64,000 nucleotides of DNA from UBA9676 sp963837105 (GTDB lineage: Bacteria; Actinomycetota; Actinomycetes; Streptosporangiales; Streptosporangiaceae): positions 1-64,000 of the forward strand of contig CAWIMG010000019.1 of the NCBI GenBank assembly GCA_963837105.1. Direction: 5' to 3'. A program made the position numbers and the translations under genes. Positions within the stretch are counted from its first letter, which is position 1. Each line of letters begins with the position of its first letter. Below, one piece after another: positions 1-7,541 of this stretch. The notes beneath the pieces are model-generated. The model searched no databases and was not told where the DNA came from. It saw only the letters and a list, made by a program, of their open reading frames with translations.

Positions 1-27
1 CCGATAACAGAGTAGTAGATTGTTTTG

Positions 28-958
28 TCAAGCATTCCTATGGACCTCCTTGCGATAATCGGAGACTTCCTTAACCCTTGGTGGTTCGAGGACTCTTGCC
101 GATACTGGCCGCTGATAGTCGTGAAGTCGCTCACGCTCGTCAGCAGGTGTCCTCAGATCGGCGATTCTCGCGTACGCTGGATGTGTCCCTTGCTTCGCCA
201 GCCAACTCGACTCGGTATGGAATTGAATCTCGAACGGTAAGCCGCTGAGGGGGTCGCGCCAGCGACTGTTTACACCTTTGTATTCCGATTCGGTCCACAT
301 ATTGCGCCGCACCTCTAACCCAAAATCTTCGCTTCCTAGAATGTGCTCGGCAGCCCAGTAAGAATCAAGATATCTAGCTTCGTCAAGGATAAATGTATAA
401 CGTACCCCATCATGAATTTCGGTCGCTAGTTCTTCGGCCGATTTGTCGGGTTCGGCTTCAATCATCTTCGCGAGTTTCTCTTTGAAGCGGTCGGGGCTTT
501 TCAGGGCGTACTTCTCGGTGTCGGGTGCGAGTTTGCCATGTTCGAGTTGGGCTTCGATGCGGCGCATAGCTGGAGTAAGGCCGTCCTCTCCATAGCTCCC
601 ATCGGCGTTCCGGCCTTCCGCGTCCCGGCACCTGGCAAGGGCCAGATCAGCGCATCGTGACTCGGCCGGGGTGAGCGTGTATCCCTTCCACTCCCAGGTG
701 CCGTCGGGATGGATACGGGGCGCGTCATCGCCGGATAAGTTGCGATCGACGGCGGCGGACTCGGGCGGGGAGCCAGAGTCCTCGGGGCGGGAGAACTCGC
801 GGGCGCTGGGGTCAGCTTCCGGCCGCCCGCCGGCGCCATCGCCGTAGCGGGGGGAGGAAGGGTGGTTGGGCGGCAGCCGCTCCAGGCGCTCGCGGAGTTC
901 AGCAAATGTTGGATTGCGCTCTAACGGCCGGACGTGGTCAGCCTGCCGCTGCTCGGAC
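28..958 (-). pseudogene. RelA/SpoT-like pyrophosphokinase toxin, 3' part severed by an IS
   Basis: Reads on the minus strand to a stop at 28. The C-terminal ~130 residues resemble the secreted ATP nucleotide 3'-pyrophosphokinase / RelA-SpoT-like toxin domain: a DGVRYTF start, an NMWTESEYKGVNSRW segment, FEIQFHTESSWLAKQGTH, and a final conserved Pro-Pro...SDY tail. Such domains transfer pyrophosphate to nucleotides and occur as toxin tips of actinobacterial polymorphic toxins. The N-terminal half is Pro/Gly/Asp-rich linker. The frame continues through the 170-bp repeat up to 958, where the insertion sequence begins, so this copy has no native start. Joining 2915-2893 to 958-28 gives an intact 317-codon ORF, which is good evidence that the gene was whole before insertion. 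No immunity gene is visible; it could lie left of the window. The toxin role is inferred from the family. Confidence 0.6.
789..958. repeat. 170-bp direct repeat, left copy (IS target duplication)
   Basis: Identical to 2723-2892 except T910 versus G2844. It abuts the left end of the IS1634-type element exactly at 958/959. IS1634 and IS1549 are known for unusually long, variable target duplications, so this is read as one. Confidence 0.9.
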
Positions 959-2722
959 CTGAGTTAGGTCATCTGGCTTAGTGCCTTTGGCTTGGGGCCT
1001 GCAGGGCGTTGATGATGGTGGTTTCTTCGGGGCCGAGCGCGGGCGGGAACGTGTGGATGGCGCCGTTGATCTCGATGGTCGCCGAGCGCAGCGGCCGCAG
1101 GGTTCTGAGGGTTCGGCGGATCGATAGGCCGGTGCGGTTTTGCACGGTGCGGGAGACGGCCAGCGCGGTGAACACGATGGTTAGGTGCGCTTCGATCGCG
1201 TCGCGGGTGCGCGCGAACAGGGGCCTGGCGGCGAGGTCTGTCTTGGACATGCGGAAGGACTGCTCGACGTGCCACAGGTCGTGGTAGCTGGTGATCACCT
1301 CGGTGGCGGGCATCACGGTTGCCGGGATGTTGGTGACGTAGCCCTTGAGGCCGGCCAGGCGCCGGGCGCGGGCGAGCGCGGCCTCATCCAGCACGAACCG
1401 GCCTTTGGTGGTCTTGACGAACCGGGGCATGCGCGCGGCCGTGCCGCCGGTGATGACGTCGCGGGCGCGGTTCTCCTGAGCGGTCAGGGTCTTGGTGTCC
1501 CGGACGGCGCGGCTGCGCGAGTATGCCCACACCGCCCGCCACGACGTGGGGTGCGCCTGGGGATCCCACACCGGTTCGGCGAGCATGGCCGGGTCGTTGT
1601 CGCGGTTGCGGCCGGTCTTGGGGGTGAGGGTGTCGATGACCTGCCCGTCGCTGAAGTGGTCGCCGTGCCAGCGGAAGTGTGACTCCAGGTCGATCGGCGC
1701 CTTGGTGAGCCGGGATCCGACGATGAACTTGCAGCCTGCGGTGTCCAGCGCGGCCAGGTTCGCGGCCGAGAGCATCCCGGCGTCGGCGACGACGGCGAAG
1801 TTCTCGATGCCGTGCCGGGCGCGGAACTGATCGATGACCGGCAGGATCGTGTGTTTTTCGGCCTTGTTCCCCTCGAAGCAGCCGATCTCGAGCGGGAAGC
1901 CCCGCCGGTCGACCAGCAGGCCGACCACGACCTGCGGATCGACCCGGCGTTCCTTGGAGTAGCCGACCTTGCGCAGCCCGTCCTCGTGCTCGGCCTCGAA
2001 GTACAGCGTGGTCACGTCATACAGCACGAGCGAGACGCCCCCGCAGCCCAGCACGTGAGTGAAGCACAGCTCAGCGAGACGGCCACGGTAGTTCCCGTCG
2101 AAGCAGCGGCGCAGCGTGCGCTTGCGCGTGGACAGGCTCGCCGAGACCCGGCCCATCTCCGCCAGCACCCGGTCCACATCCAGCAAGCTGGTCGGCTCGA
2201 CAACCCTGGCGATCACCAGGTCACGGAACACCTCATCACCCAGCGCGCCGAATCCGAGATCCGCATACACCCCGGCCAGCACGTCATACAGCAAGCCCGA
2301 CGTCGTCTTCAGCGTCCGTGCCCGCGGCACCACCCGACGGGGAGCCGGTGCCGCCGCACCGCCGAACAGCGCCGGCTGCCTGGGCGCCGGGATCATCGCG
2401 GCCTGCCGGGCCTGCGGGGTGATCCCGAGGTCGAGAACGCCCTGCCGGTCGTCCTCGAGCAGCCGCTGGGCTTCTTCCATGAGCAGCCCGAGTTCGCCCT
2501 CGTCGCGGGCCGAGCCCACATGCCGCACGATCCTGCGCCGCCCCGCCACCGACTCCGCGATCTGCACAGCCGTTCAACCCCGATGCCGTGCGCACCCGCC
2601 GGACCCACGCCACCACCCGAGTCTACGACCCGGATTAGTGCCTTAACAGCACACTAAGCCCGCACATCATCCCAGGTCAGCGCGCTCCATCCCCCGAAAC
2701 TGACCCAAGTGACCCAAGTCAG
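959..2722 (-). mobile_element. IS1634-family (IS4 superfamily) insertion sequence, 1764 bp
   Basis: Terminal inverted repeats can be read at both ends. The left begins CTGAGTTAGGTCATCTGGCT at 959, the right (reverse complement from 2722) begins CTGACTTGGGTCACTTGGGT; over 23 bp, 17 positions match. One transposase gene fills the element on the minus strand. It interrupts a toxin gene and is bracketed by 170-bp direct repeats. Near-identity of those repeats points to a fairly recent insertion. Confidence 0.88.
978..2567 (-). CDS. IS1634-family DDE transposase
   Basis: 529 codons from a GTG at 2567. DDE triad candidates are D184 in LYDVTTLYFE, D262 in VVADAGM and E435 in HDLWHVEQSFRMSK, the IS4-superfamily arrangement with a Tyr-x6-Glu signature. 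Upstream, another frame starting at ATG 2616 encodes MVAWVRRVRTASG. As I recall the family, this is the usual N-terminus, and it is separated from the main frame by an in-frame TGA. One extra base near 2585 would explain this, so the first ~15 residues may be lost or the element may be frameshifted. The catalytic core is complete. Confidence 0.9.
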   Translation of the reverse strand: MQIAESVAGRRRIVRHVGSARDEGELGLLMEEAQRLLEDDRQGVLDLGITPQARQAAMIPAPRQPALFGGAAAPAPRRVVPRARTLKTTSGLLYDVLAGVYADLGFGALGDEVFRDLVIARVVEPTSLLDVDRVLAEMGRVSASLSTRKRTLRRCFDGNYRGRLAELCFTHVLGCGGVSLVLYDVTTLYFEAEHEDGLRKVGYSKERRVDPQVVVGLLVDRRGFPLEIGCFEGNKAEKHTILPVIDQFRARHGIENFAVVADAGMLSAANLAALDTAGCKFIVGSRLTKAPIDLESHFRWHGDHFSDGQVIDTLTPKTGRNRDNDPAMLAEPVWDPQAHPTSWRAVWAYSRSRAVRDTKTLTAQENRARDVITGGTAARMPRFVKTTKGRFVLDEAALARARRLAGLKGYVTNIPATVMPATEVITSYHDLWHVEQSFRMSKTDLAARPLFARTRDAIEAHLTIVFTALAVSRTVQNRTGLSIRRTLRTLRPLRSATIEINGAIHTFPPALGPEETTIINALQAPSQRH

Positions 2723-2892
2723 GGGAGAACTCGCGGGCGCTGGGGTCAGCTTCCGGCCGCCCGCCGGCGCCATCGCCGTAGCGGGGGGAGGAAGGGTGGT
2801 TGGGCGGCAGCCGCTCCAGGCGCTCGCGGAGTTCAGCAAATGTGGGATTGCGCTCTAACGGCCGGACGTGGTCAGCCTGCCGCTGCTCGGAC
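2723..2892. repeat. 170-bp direct repeat, right copy (IS target duplication)
   Basis: Second copy of 789-958, starting directly after the right IS end at 2722. The bases just outside the repeat (788 C against 2722 G; 959 C against 2893 A) do not match, which fixes its limits. Confidence 0.9.
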
Positions 2893-2915
2893 AACTGATC
2901 CTGAGGGCCTGGCAT
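2723..2915 (-). pseudogene. 5' end of the IS-split RelA/SpoT-like toxin gene
   Basis: ATG at 2915 preceded by a GGTAGGACGG Shine-Dalgarno-like stretch. The first ~64 codons encode MPGPQDQLSEQ..., a short helical Arg/Glu segment, then a Pro/Gly-rich linker. Codons from 2892 to 2723 duplicate 958-789. Past 2723 the frame runs into the insertion sequence and stops at 2667. The single mismatch between the duplicates (T910/G2844) is a synonymous proline codon change, consistent with a coding target. This part supplies the start missing from the fragment at 28-958. Confidence 0.55.
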
Positions 2916-3083
2916 GACGCCGTCCTACCGCACCCTCGGCGGCGGCGTCCTGGTAATCGGTTGAATCCCGGCTCGGGCGCGGATTTTGCCGGGTAGGGCC
3001 GGAGGCGGGGGCGGGTTCGGGCGGGCAGGGCGGCCGGTCTTGTCGGCGGGCGCTGGGCCGGTTGGTCTCGGGGGAGTCGTGGG

Positions 3084-3112
3084 TTGACGGCTGACCGGGG
3101 TGGGCCTACGGT
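3084..3112 (+). promoter_or_regulatory. Probable sigma-70-type promoter of acnA
   Basis: TTGACG at 3084-3089 and TACGGT at 3107-3112 with a 17-bp spacer, giving a predicted start near 3119. The acnA start codon is ~150 nt downstream. No other gene intervenes. Confidence 0.6.
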
Positions 3113-3126
3113 GGAGTCGAAGATAA

Positions 3127-3138
3127 CTTGATATCAAG
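3127..3138. promoter_or_regulatory. Palindromic operator candidate just downstream of the acnA start site
   Basis: Perfect 12-bp palindrome CTTGATATCAAG, 8-19 bp past the predicted transcription start and in an AT-rich patch within otherwise GC-rich DNA. The position suits a repressor site. The binding protein cannot be told from sequence; TetR- or MarR-type regulators are plausible. Confidence 0.5.
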
Positions 3139-3267
3139 ATACTTTGCCTGGTCCGCCTGAGCAGCGGCGGGCACACCGGGCCGGCCCAGATGGCCCAGCG
3201 ATGACTGCGCGAGGATGGGCAGCGGCAGCCGGGTTACCGGGCAGATTGCGATCAGGAGGGCTGCACC

Positions 3268-5988
3268 ATGACGGTGAACAGTTTCGGCAGCCAGGGCACG
3301 ATGGACGTGGGTGGCACCAGCTACACGATCCACCGGCTGTCGGCGGTGCCGGCCGCGGCCGACCTGCCGTTCAGCCTGAAGATCCTGCTGGAGAACCTGC
3401 TGCGGACCGAGGACGGGCAGAACATCACCGGCGACCATGTCACTGCCCTGGCCGGGTGGGACCCGCAGGCGGAGCCGGACACCGAGATCGCGTTCACGCC
3501 CGCCCGGGTGATCATGCAGGACCTGACCGGGGTGCCGGCCGTGGTCGACCTGGCCACCATGCGCGAGGCCATGCGGCAGCTCGGGGGCGACCCGGCCATG
3601 ATCAACCCGCTGGTCCCGGCCGAGCTGGTCATCGACCACTCGGTGGTGGCCGATGTGTTCGGCCGCCCGGACGCGTTCGATCGCAACGTCGATCTTGAGT
3701 TCAGCCGCAACCGGGAGCGCTTCGCGTTCCTGCGGTGGGGGCAGCAGGCGTTCAGCCAGTTCAAGGTGGTGCCGCCGGGCACCGGCATCGTGCACCAGGT
3801 GAACATCGAGCACCTGGCGCGGGTGGTGATGACCGGCCAGGACGGTGCCGCCTACCCGGACACCTGCGTCGGCACCGACTCACACACCACCATGCAGAAC
3901 GGCCTGGGCGTGCTCGGCTGGGGGGTCGGCGGGATCGAGGCCGAGGCGGCCATGCTCGGGCAGCCGATCAGCATGCTCATCCCGAAGGTGGTCGGTTTCC
4001 GGCTCACCGGTGTGCTGCCGGATCGTGCCACCGCCACCGACCTGGTGCTGACCATCACCGAGATGCTGCGGCGGCACGGCGTGGTCGGCAAGTTCGTCGA
4101 GTTCCACGGCGAGGGGGTCAGCGCTGTCCCGGTCGCCAACCGCGCCACCATCGGCAACATGAGCCCGGAGTTCGGCTCCACTTGCGCGATCTTCCCGATC
4201 GACGGCGAGACGCTCACCTACCTGCGGCTCACCGGCCGGCCCGCCGACCGGGTCGCGCTGGTCGAGGCCTATGCCAAGGAGCAGGGCCTATGGCACGAGC
4301 CGGGCCGGCCCGTTCGCTACTCCGAGGAACTGACGCTCGACCTGTCCACCGTGGTCCCGTCGCTGGCCGGCCCGAAGCGGCCGCAGGACCGGGTGGCGCT
4401 CACCGACGCCAAGACCGCATTCCGCGAGGCACTCGGCTCCTATGTCTCCGCGCCCGGGCTGGACAACGGACTGCAGGGCACCTTCCCGGCGTCCGACCCG
4501 GTGACCAACGACCTGCCCGCCCGCGCGTCCGCGCCGGCCCAGGTCACGCTGGAGGACGGCACCCAGACCGCGGTCGACCACGGCTCGGTGGTGATCGCTG
4601 CCATCACCTCCTGCACCAACACCTCCAACCCCTCGGTCATGATCGGCGCGGCGCTGCTGGCCAAGAAGGCGGTCGAGGCCGGGCTGTCCCGCAAGCCGTG
4701 GGTGAAGACGACGCTGGCCCCCGGCTCGAAGGTGGTCATGGACTACTACGAGCGGGCGGGCCTGACCCCCTATCTGGACAAGCTCGGCTTCAACCTGGTC
4801 GGCTACGGCTGCACGACCTGCATCGGCAACTCCGGCCCGCTGCCGGAGGCGATCAGCCAGGCAGTCGCCGACAACGACCTAGCGGTCGTCTCGGTGCTGT
4901 CCGGCAACCGCAACTTCGAGGGCCGGATCAACCCCGATGTGAAGATGAACTACCTGGCCTCACCGCCGCTGGTGGTCGCCTACGCGCTGGCCGGGACGAT
5001 GGACATCGACCTGGAACACGAGCCGCTGGGCAGCCGGCCGGACGGGACACCGGTGTATCTGCGCGACATCTGGCCCGCCCCGGCGGAGGTCGCCGCCGTG
5101 GTCCGCGACGCGATCGCGGCAGAGATGTTCAGCCGCGACTACGCCGGGGTGTTCGACGGCGACGACCGCTGGCGGTCGCTGCCGGTGCCCACCGGCGACA
5201 CTTTTACCTGGGACGACGCCTCCACCTACGTCCGCCGCCCGCCCTACTTCGAGGGCATGGGGGACAAGCCGGAGCCGGTCACCGACATCCACGGCGCCCG
5301 GGTGCTGGCCATGCTCGGCGACTCGGTGACCACCGACCACATCTCCCCGGCGGGCGCGATCAAGACCGACAGCCCGGCCGGCCGCTACCTCACCGGGCAC
5401 GGCGTGGAGCGGCGCGACTTCAACTCCTACGGGTCCCGGCGCGGCAACCACGAGGTGATGATCCGGGGCACGTTCGCGAACATCCGGCTGCGTAACCAGC
5501 TTGCCCCTGGCACCGAGGGCGGGGTGACGGTGAAGCTGCCCGGCGGTGAGCAGATGAGCATCTATGACGCATCCCGGGAGTACCTGGCCGAGGGCACGCC
5601 GCTGATCGTGCTCGGCGGCAAGGAGTACGGCTCCGGGTCGTCGCGGGACTGGGCGGCCAAGGGCACGCTGCTGCTCGGCGTCCGGGCGGTGCTGACCGAG
5701 TCGTTCGAGCGGATCCACCGGTCCAACCTGATCGGCATGGGCGTCCTGCCACTGCAGTACCGGCCGGGGGAGTCGGCTGCGTCACTGGGACTGACCGGCC
5801 GGGAGGAATTCAGCATCACCGGCTTCGAGGTGATCAATTCCGGGCCGCCGCCACGTGAGGTCACGGTCCGGGCGGACGGCCGTGAGTTCCGCGCGGTGGT
5901 CAGGATCGACACCCCCGGGGAGGCCGAGTACTTCCGGCACGGCGGCATCATGCAGTACGTGCTGCGCTCGCTGCTGGCCCGGGGCTGA
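3268..5988 (+). CDS. acnA: Aconitate hydratase A
   Basis: 906 residues, normal length for monomeric bacterial AcnA. It interconverts citrate and isocitrate in the cytosolic TCA cycle with a [4Fe-4S] cluster. Cluster ligands are C449 (SCTNTSNPSV) and C515/C518 (GCTTCIGNSGPL). VGTDSHTTM and the C-terminal swivel-domain signature YGSGSSRDWAAKGT are present. Start chosen at ATG 3268, which has AGGAGG 9-14 nt upstream. A promoter and a palindrome lie at 3084-3138. The MFS gene follows after 140 bp that hold tandem repeats. Intact and highly conserved. Confidence 0.97.
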   Translation: MTVNSFGSQGTMDVGGTSYTIHRLSAVPAAADLPFSLKILLENLLRTEDGQNITGDHVTALAGWDPQAEPDTEIAFTPARVIMQDLTGVPAVVDLATMREAMRQLGGDPAMINPLVPAELVIDHSVVADVFGRPDAFDRNVDLEFSRNRERFAFLRWGQQAFSQFKVVPPGTGIVHQVNIEHLARVVMTGQDGAAYPDTCVGTDSHTTMQNGLGVLGWGVGGIEAEAAMLGQPISMLIPKVVGFRLTGVLPDRATATDLVLTITEMLRRHGVVGKFVEFHGEGVSAVPVANRATIGNMSPEFGSTCAIFPIDGETLTYLRLTGRPADRVALVEAYAKEQGLWHEPGRPVRYSEELTLDLSTVVPSLAGPKRPQDRVALTDAKTAFREALGSYVSAPGLDNGLQGTFPASDPVTNDLPARASAPAQVTLEDGTQTAVDHGSVVIAAITSCTNTSNPSVMIGAALLAKKAVEAGLSRKPWVKTTLAPGSKVVMDYYERAGLTPYLDKLGFNLVGYGCTTCIGNSGPLPEAISQAVADNDLAVVSVLSGNRNFEGRINPDVKMNYLASPPLVVAYALAGTMDIDLEHEPLGSRPDGTPVYLRDIWPAPAEVAAVVRDAIAAEMFSRDYAGVFDGDDRWRSLPVPTGDTFTWDDASTYVRRPPYFEGMGDKPEPVTDIHGARVLAMLGDSVTTDHISPAGAIKTDSPAGRYLTGHGVERRDFNSYGSRRGNHEVMIRGTFANIRLRNQLAPGTEGGVTVKLPGGEQMSIYDASREYLAEGTPLIVLGGKEYGSGSSRDWAAKGTLLLGVRAVLTESFERIHRSNLIGMGVLPLQYRPGESAASLGLTGREEFSITGFEVINSGPPPREVTVRADGREFRAVVRIDTPGEAEYFRHGGIMQYVLRSLLARG

Positions 5989-6080
5989 CCGGGTGCGGTG
6001 GCCCGGGGGCTGACCGGATGCGGCGGCCTGGGGCTGACCGTGCGGGGGCCCCCGGGAGTGACCGGGTGCGGCGGCCCGGG
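5981..6080. repeat. Four imperfect ~24-bp tandem repeats after acnA
   Basis: Units built on GGGGCTGACCGGGTGCGGCG start at about 5981, 6006, 6030 and 6053. The first overlaps the acnA stop codon, so the unit probably arose by duplication of the gene's 3' end. The repeats are GC-rich and could form structures; no terminator with a U-run is seen. Confidence 0.7.
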
Positions 6081-6114
6081 CCGGATGGGTCGGCACCCAT
6101 GCTGGCCCAGGCGG

Positions 6115-6120
6115 TAGCGT
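6115..6120 (+). promoter_or_regulatory. -10 box for leaderless MFS transporter mRNA
   Basis: TAGCGT ends 8 nt before ATG 6129, and no Shine-Dalgarno is present. Confidence 0.5.
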
Positions 6121-6128
6121 GACCCGAA

Positions 6129-7397
6129 ATGCCCGATTCGGTGACGTCCCGCGCCCCGGCCACGGCCCGCGCTGCCCGTAGCAGGCTGCCGACGGCGATC
6201 TTCCTGGCCGGCATCGTCATGCTCGCGTTCAACCTGCGGATGGCCATCACCAGCCTGCCGCCGCTGTTCCCCGAGCTTGCCGTGCACCTGCAGCTGTCAC
6301 CGGCTGGGGTGGCGCTGCTCGCCGCGACCCCGGTGCTGTGCTTCGCCGCGTTCTCCGGCACCGGGGCGCCGCTGTCCCGCCGGTTCGGCGAGGAGCGGGT
6401 GCTGCTGGCGGCGCTGGTGCTGCTGGCCGCTGGGCTGCTCCTGCGCGGCGCGGCGCCGCATGTGCTGCTGTTCCCTGGCACCGTGCTGGCGTCCGCGGCC
6501 ATCGCGCTGCTGAATGTGCTGCTGCCCAGCCTGATCAAGCGCCGGTACCCGGCCCGCGCGGGCTGGCTGATCGGCATCTACCTGCTCAGCATGTCAGCCG
6601 GGGCGATCCTGGCCTCGCTGCTGGCGGTGCCGATGTTCACCGCCTCCGGCGGCTCCGTCTCGCTGGTGCTCGCCGTGTGGGCGCTGCCTGCGCTGGCCGC
6701 CACGGTGGTGTGGGGGCCGCAACTGCGGTTCCGGACGGCACTCGCCAGCCCGGCCGGGCCCCAGCCCGGCAGCCAGACTCAGCCCGGCAGCCAGTCCCGG
6801 CCCGGCGGCCAGCCCCGGCTGAAGGTGACCCGGTACCCGCTCACCTGGCAGGTCATGGCCTTCATGGGGCTGCAGAGCCTGGTTTATTACGCCGCGCTCT
6901 CCTGGCTGCCCACCCTGTTCCGGGACCGGGGTGTCAGCGCGGTCCAGGCGGGCACCTTGCTGGCGCTCATGCAGCTTGGCGGGGCGGGCACGTCGCTGCT
7001 CGCCCCGGCGCTGGCCCAGCGCACCCGGGATCAGCGCTGGCTGACCGGGGTGGTGGTGGCCGTGTCCGCGGTGGGACTGGCCGGCGCTGCCTTCGGGCCG
7101 GTCGGCGGCGCCGCCGCCTGGGTGCTGGTGCTCGGGGCGGGCCAGGGAGCGGCACTCGGGCTGGCCATCTACTTCACCATGGCGCGCGCGCCCGACCCGG
7201 TGGCCGCCGCGTCGCTATCGTCGTTCACGCAGGGGGCCGGGTACCTGGTGGCCTCGGCCGGCCCGCTGATGGTGGGGTTTCTGCACACGGCGACCGGCGG
7301 GTGGGCCATCCCCGCCGCGGCGCTGCTCGCCGTCCAGGGCGGTCAGTTCGCCGCCGGGATGCTGGCCGCCCGGCCGCGGGTGCTCGCTGATAGATAG
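6129..7397 (+). CDS. MFS transporter, CynX/NimT-like
   Basis: 422 residues, about 12 hydrophobic segments in two halves. A hydrophilic Gln/Pro/Gly/Ser-rich central loop (residues ~215-235, PGSQ repeats) separates them. AFNLRMAITSLPPLFPEL near the first membrane segment resembles the CynX (cyanate) / NimT family of 12-TM exporters. Substrate unknown. The start is supported by a -10 box 8 nt upstream. It sits between acnA and dxs and faces the same way but has its own promoter signal. A GC hairpin follows at 7416. Confidence 0.85.
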   Translation: MPDSVTSRAPATARAARSRLPTAIFLAGIVMLAFNLRMAITSLPPLFPELAVHLQLSPAGVALLAATPVLCFAAFSGTGAPLSRRFGEERVLLAALVLLAAGLLLRGAAPHVLLFPGTVLASAAIALLNVLLPSLIKRRYPARAGWLIGIYLLSMSAGAILASLLAVPMFTASGGSVSLVLAVWALPALAATVVWGPQLRFRTALASPAGPQPGSQTQPGSQSRPGGQPRLKVTRYPLTWQVMAFMGLQSLVYYAALSWLPTLFRDRGVSAVQAGTLLALMQLGGAGTSLLAPALAQRTRDQRWLTGVVVAVSAVGLAGAAFGPVGGAAAWVLVLGAGQGAALGLAIYFTMARAPDPVAAASLSSFTQGAGYLVASAGPLMVGFLHTATGGWAIPAAALLAVQGGQFAAGMLAARPRVLADR

Positions 7398-7415
7398 GGC
7401 ACATCGTGGTGGCCT

Positions 7416-7434
7416 CGGTGCGCTGTGCGCACCG
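7416..7434. terminator. Short perfect hairpin between the MFS gene and dxs
   Basis: CGGTGCGC and GCGCACCG form an 8-bp stem with a 3-nt loop, 18 nt after the MFS stop. There is no T-run, so it is a weak or factor-dependent terminator at best, or an operator-like site. Confidence 0.35.
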
Positions 7435-7541
7435 GGCGAAATAGACTCGCCTAGGGTTCTCACTCCGCCCCGGGACGGCGGGCCCGCCTGCCATGCCGAT
7501 CACCGGCCCCGGCAGGCTGACGAGGAGGAGGAGCAGACGAC

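Noticed and set aside
5981..6080. Tandem repeats as a CRISPR array
   Set aside because: Units are adjacent without unique spacers and overlap the acnA stop codon.
7416..7434. Strong rho-independent terminator
   Set aside because: Perfect stem but no T-run; kept only as a weak hairpin feature.
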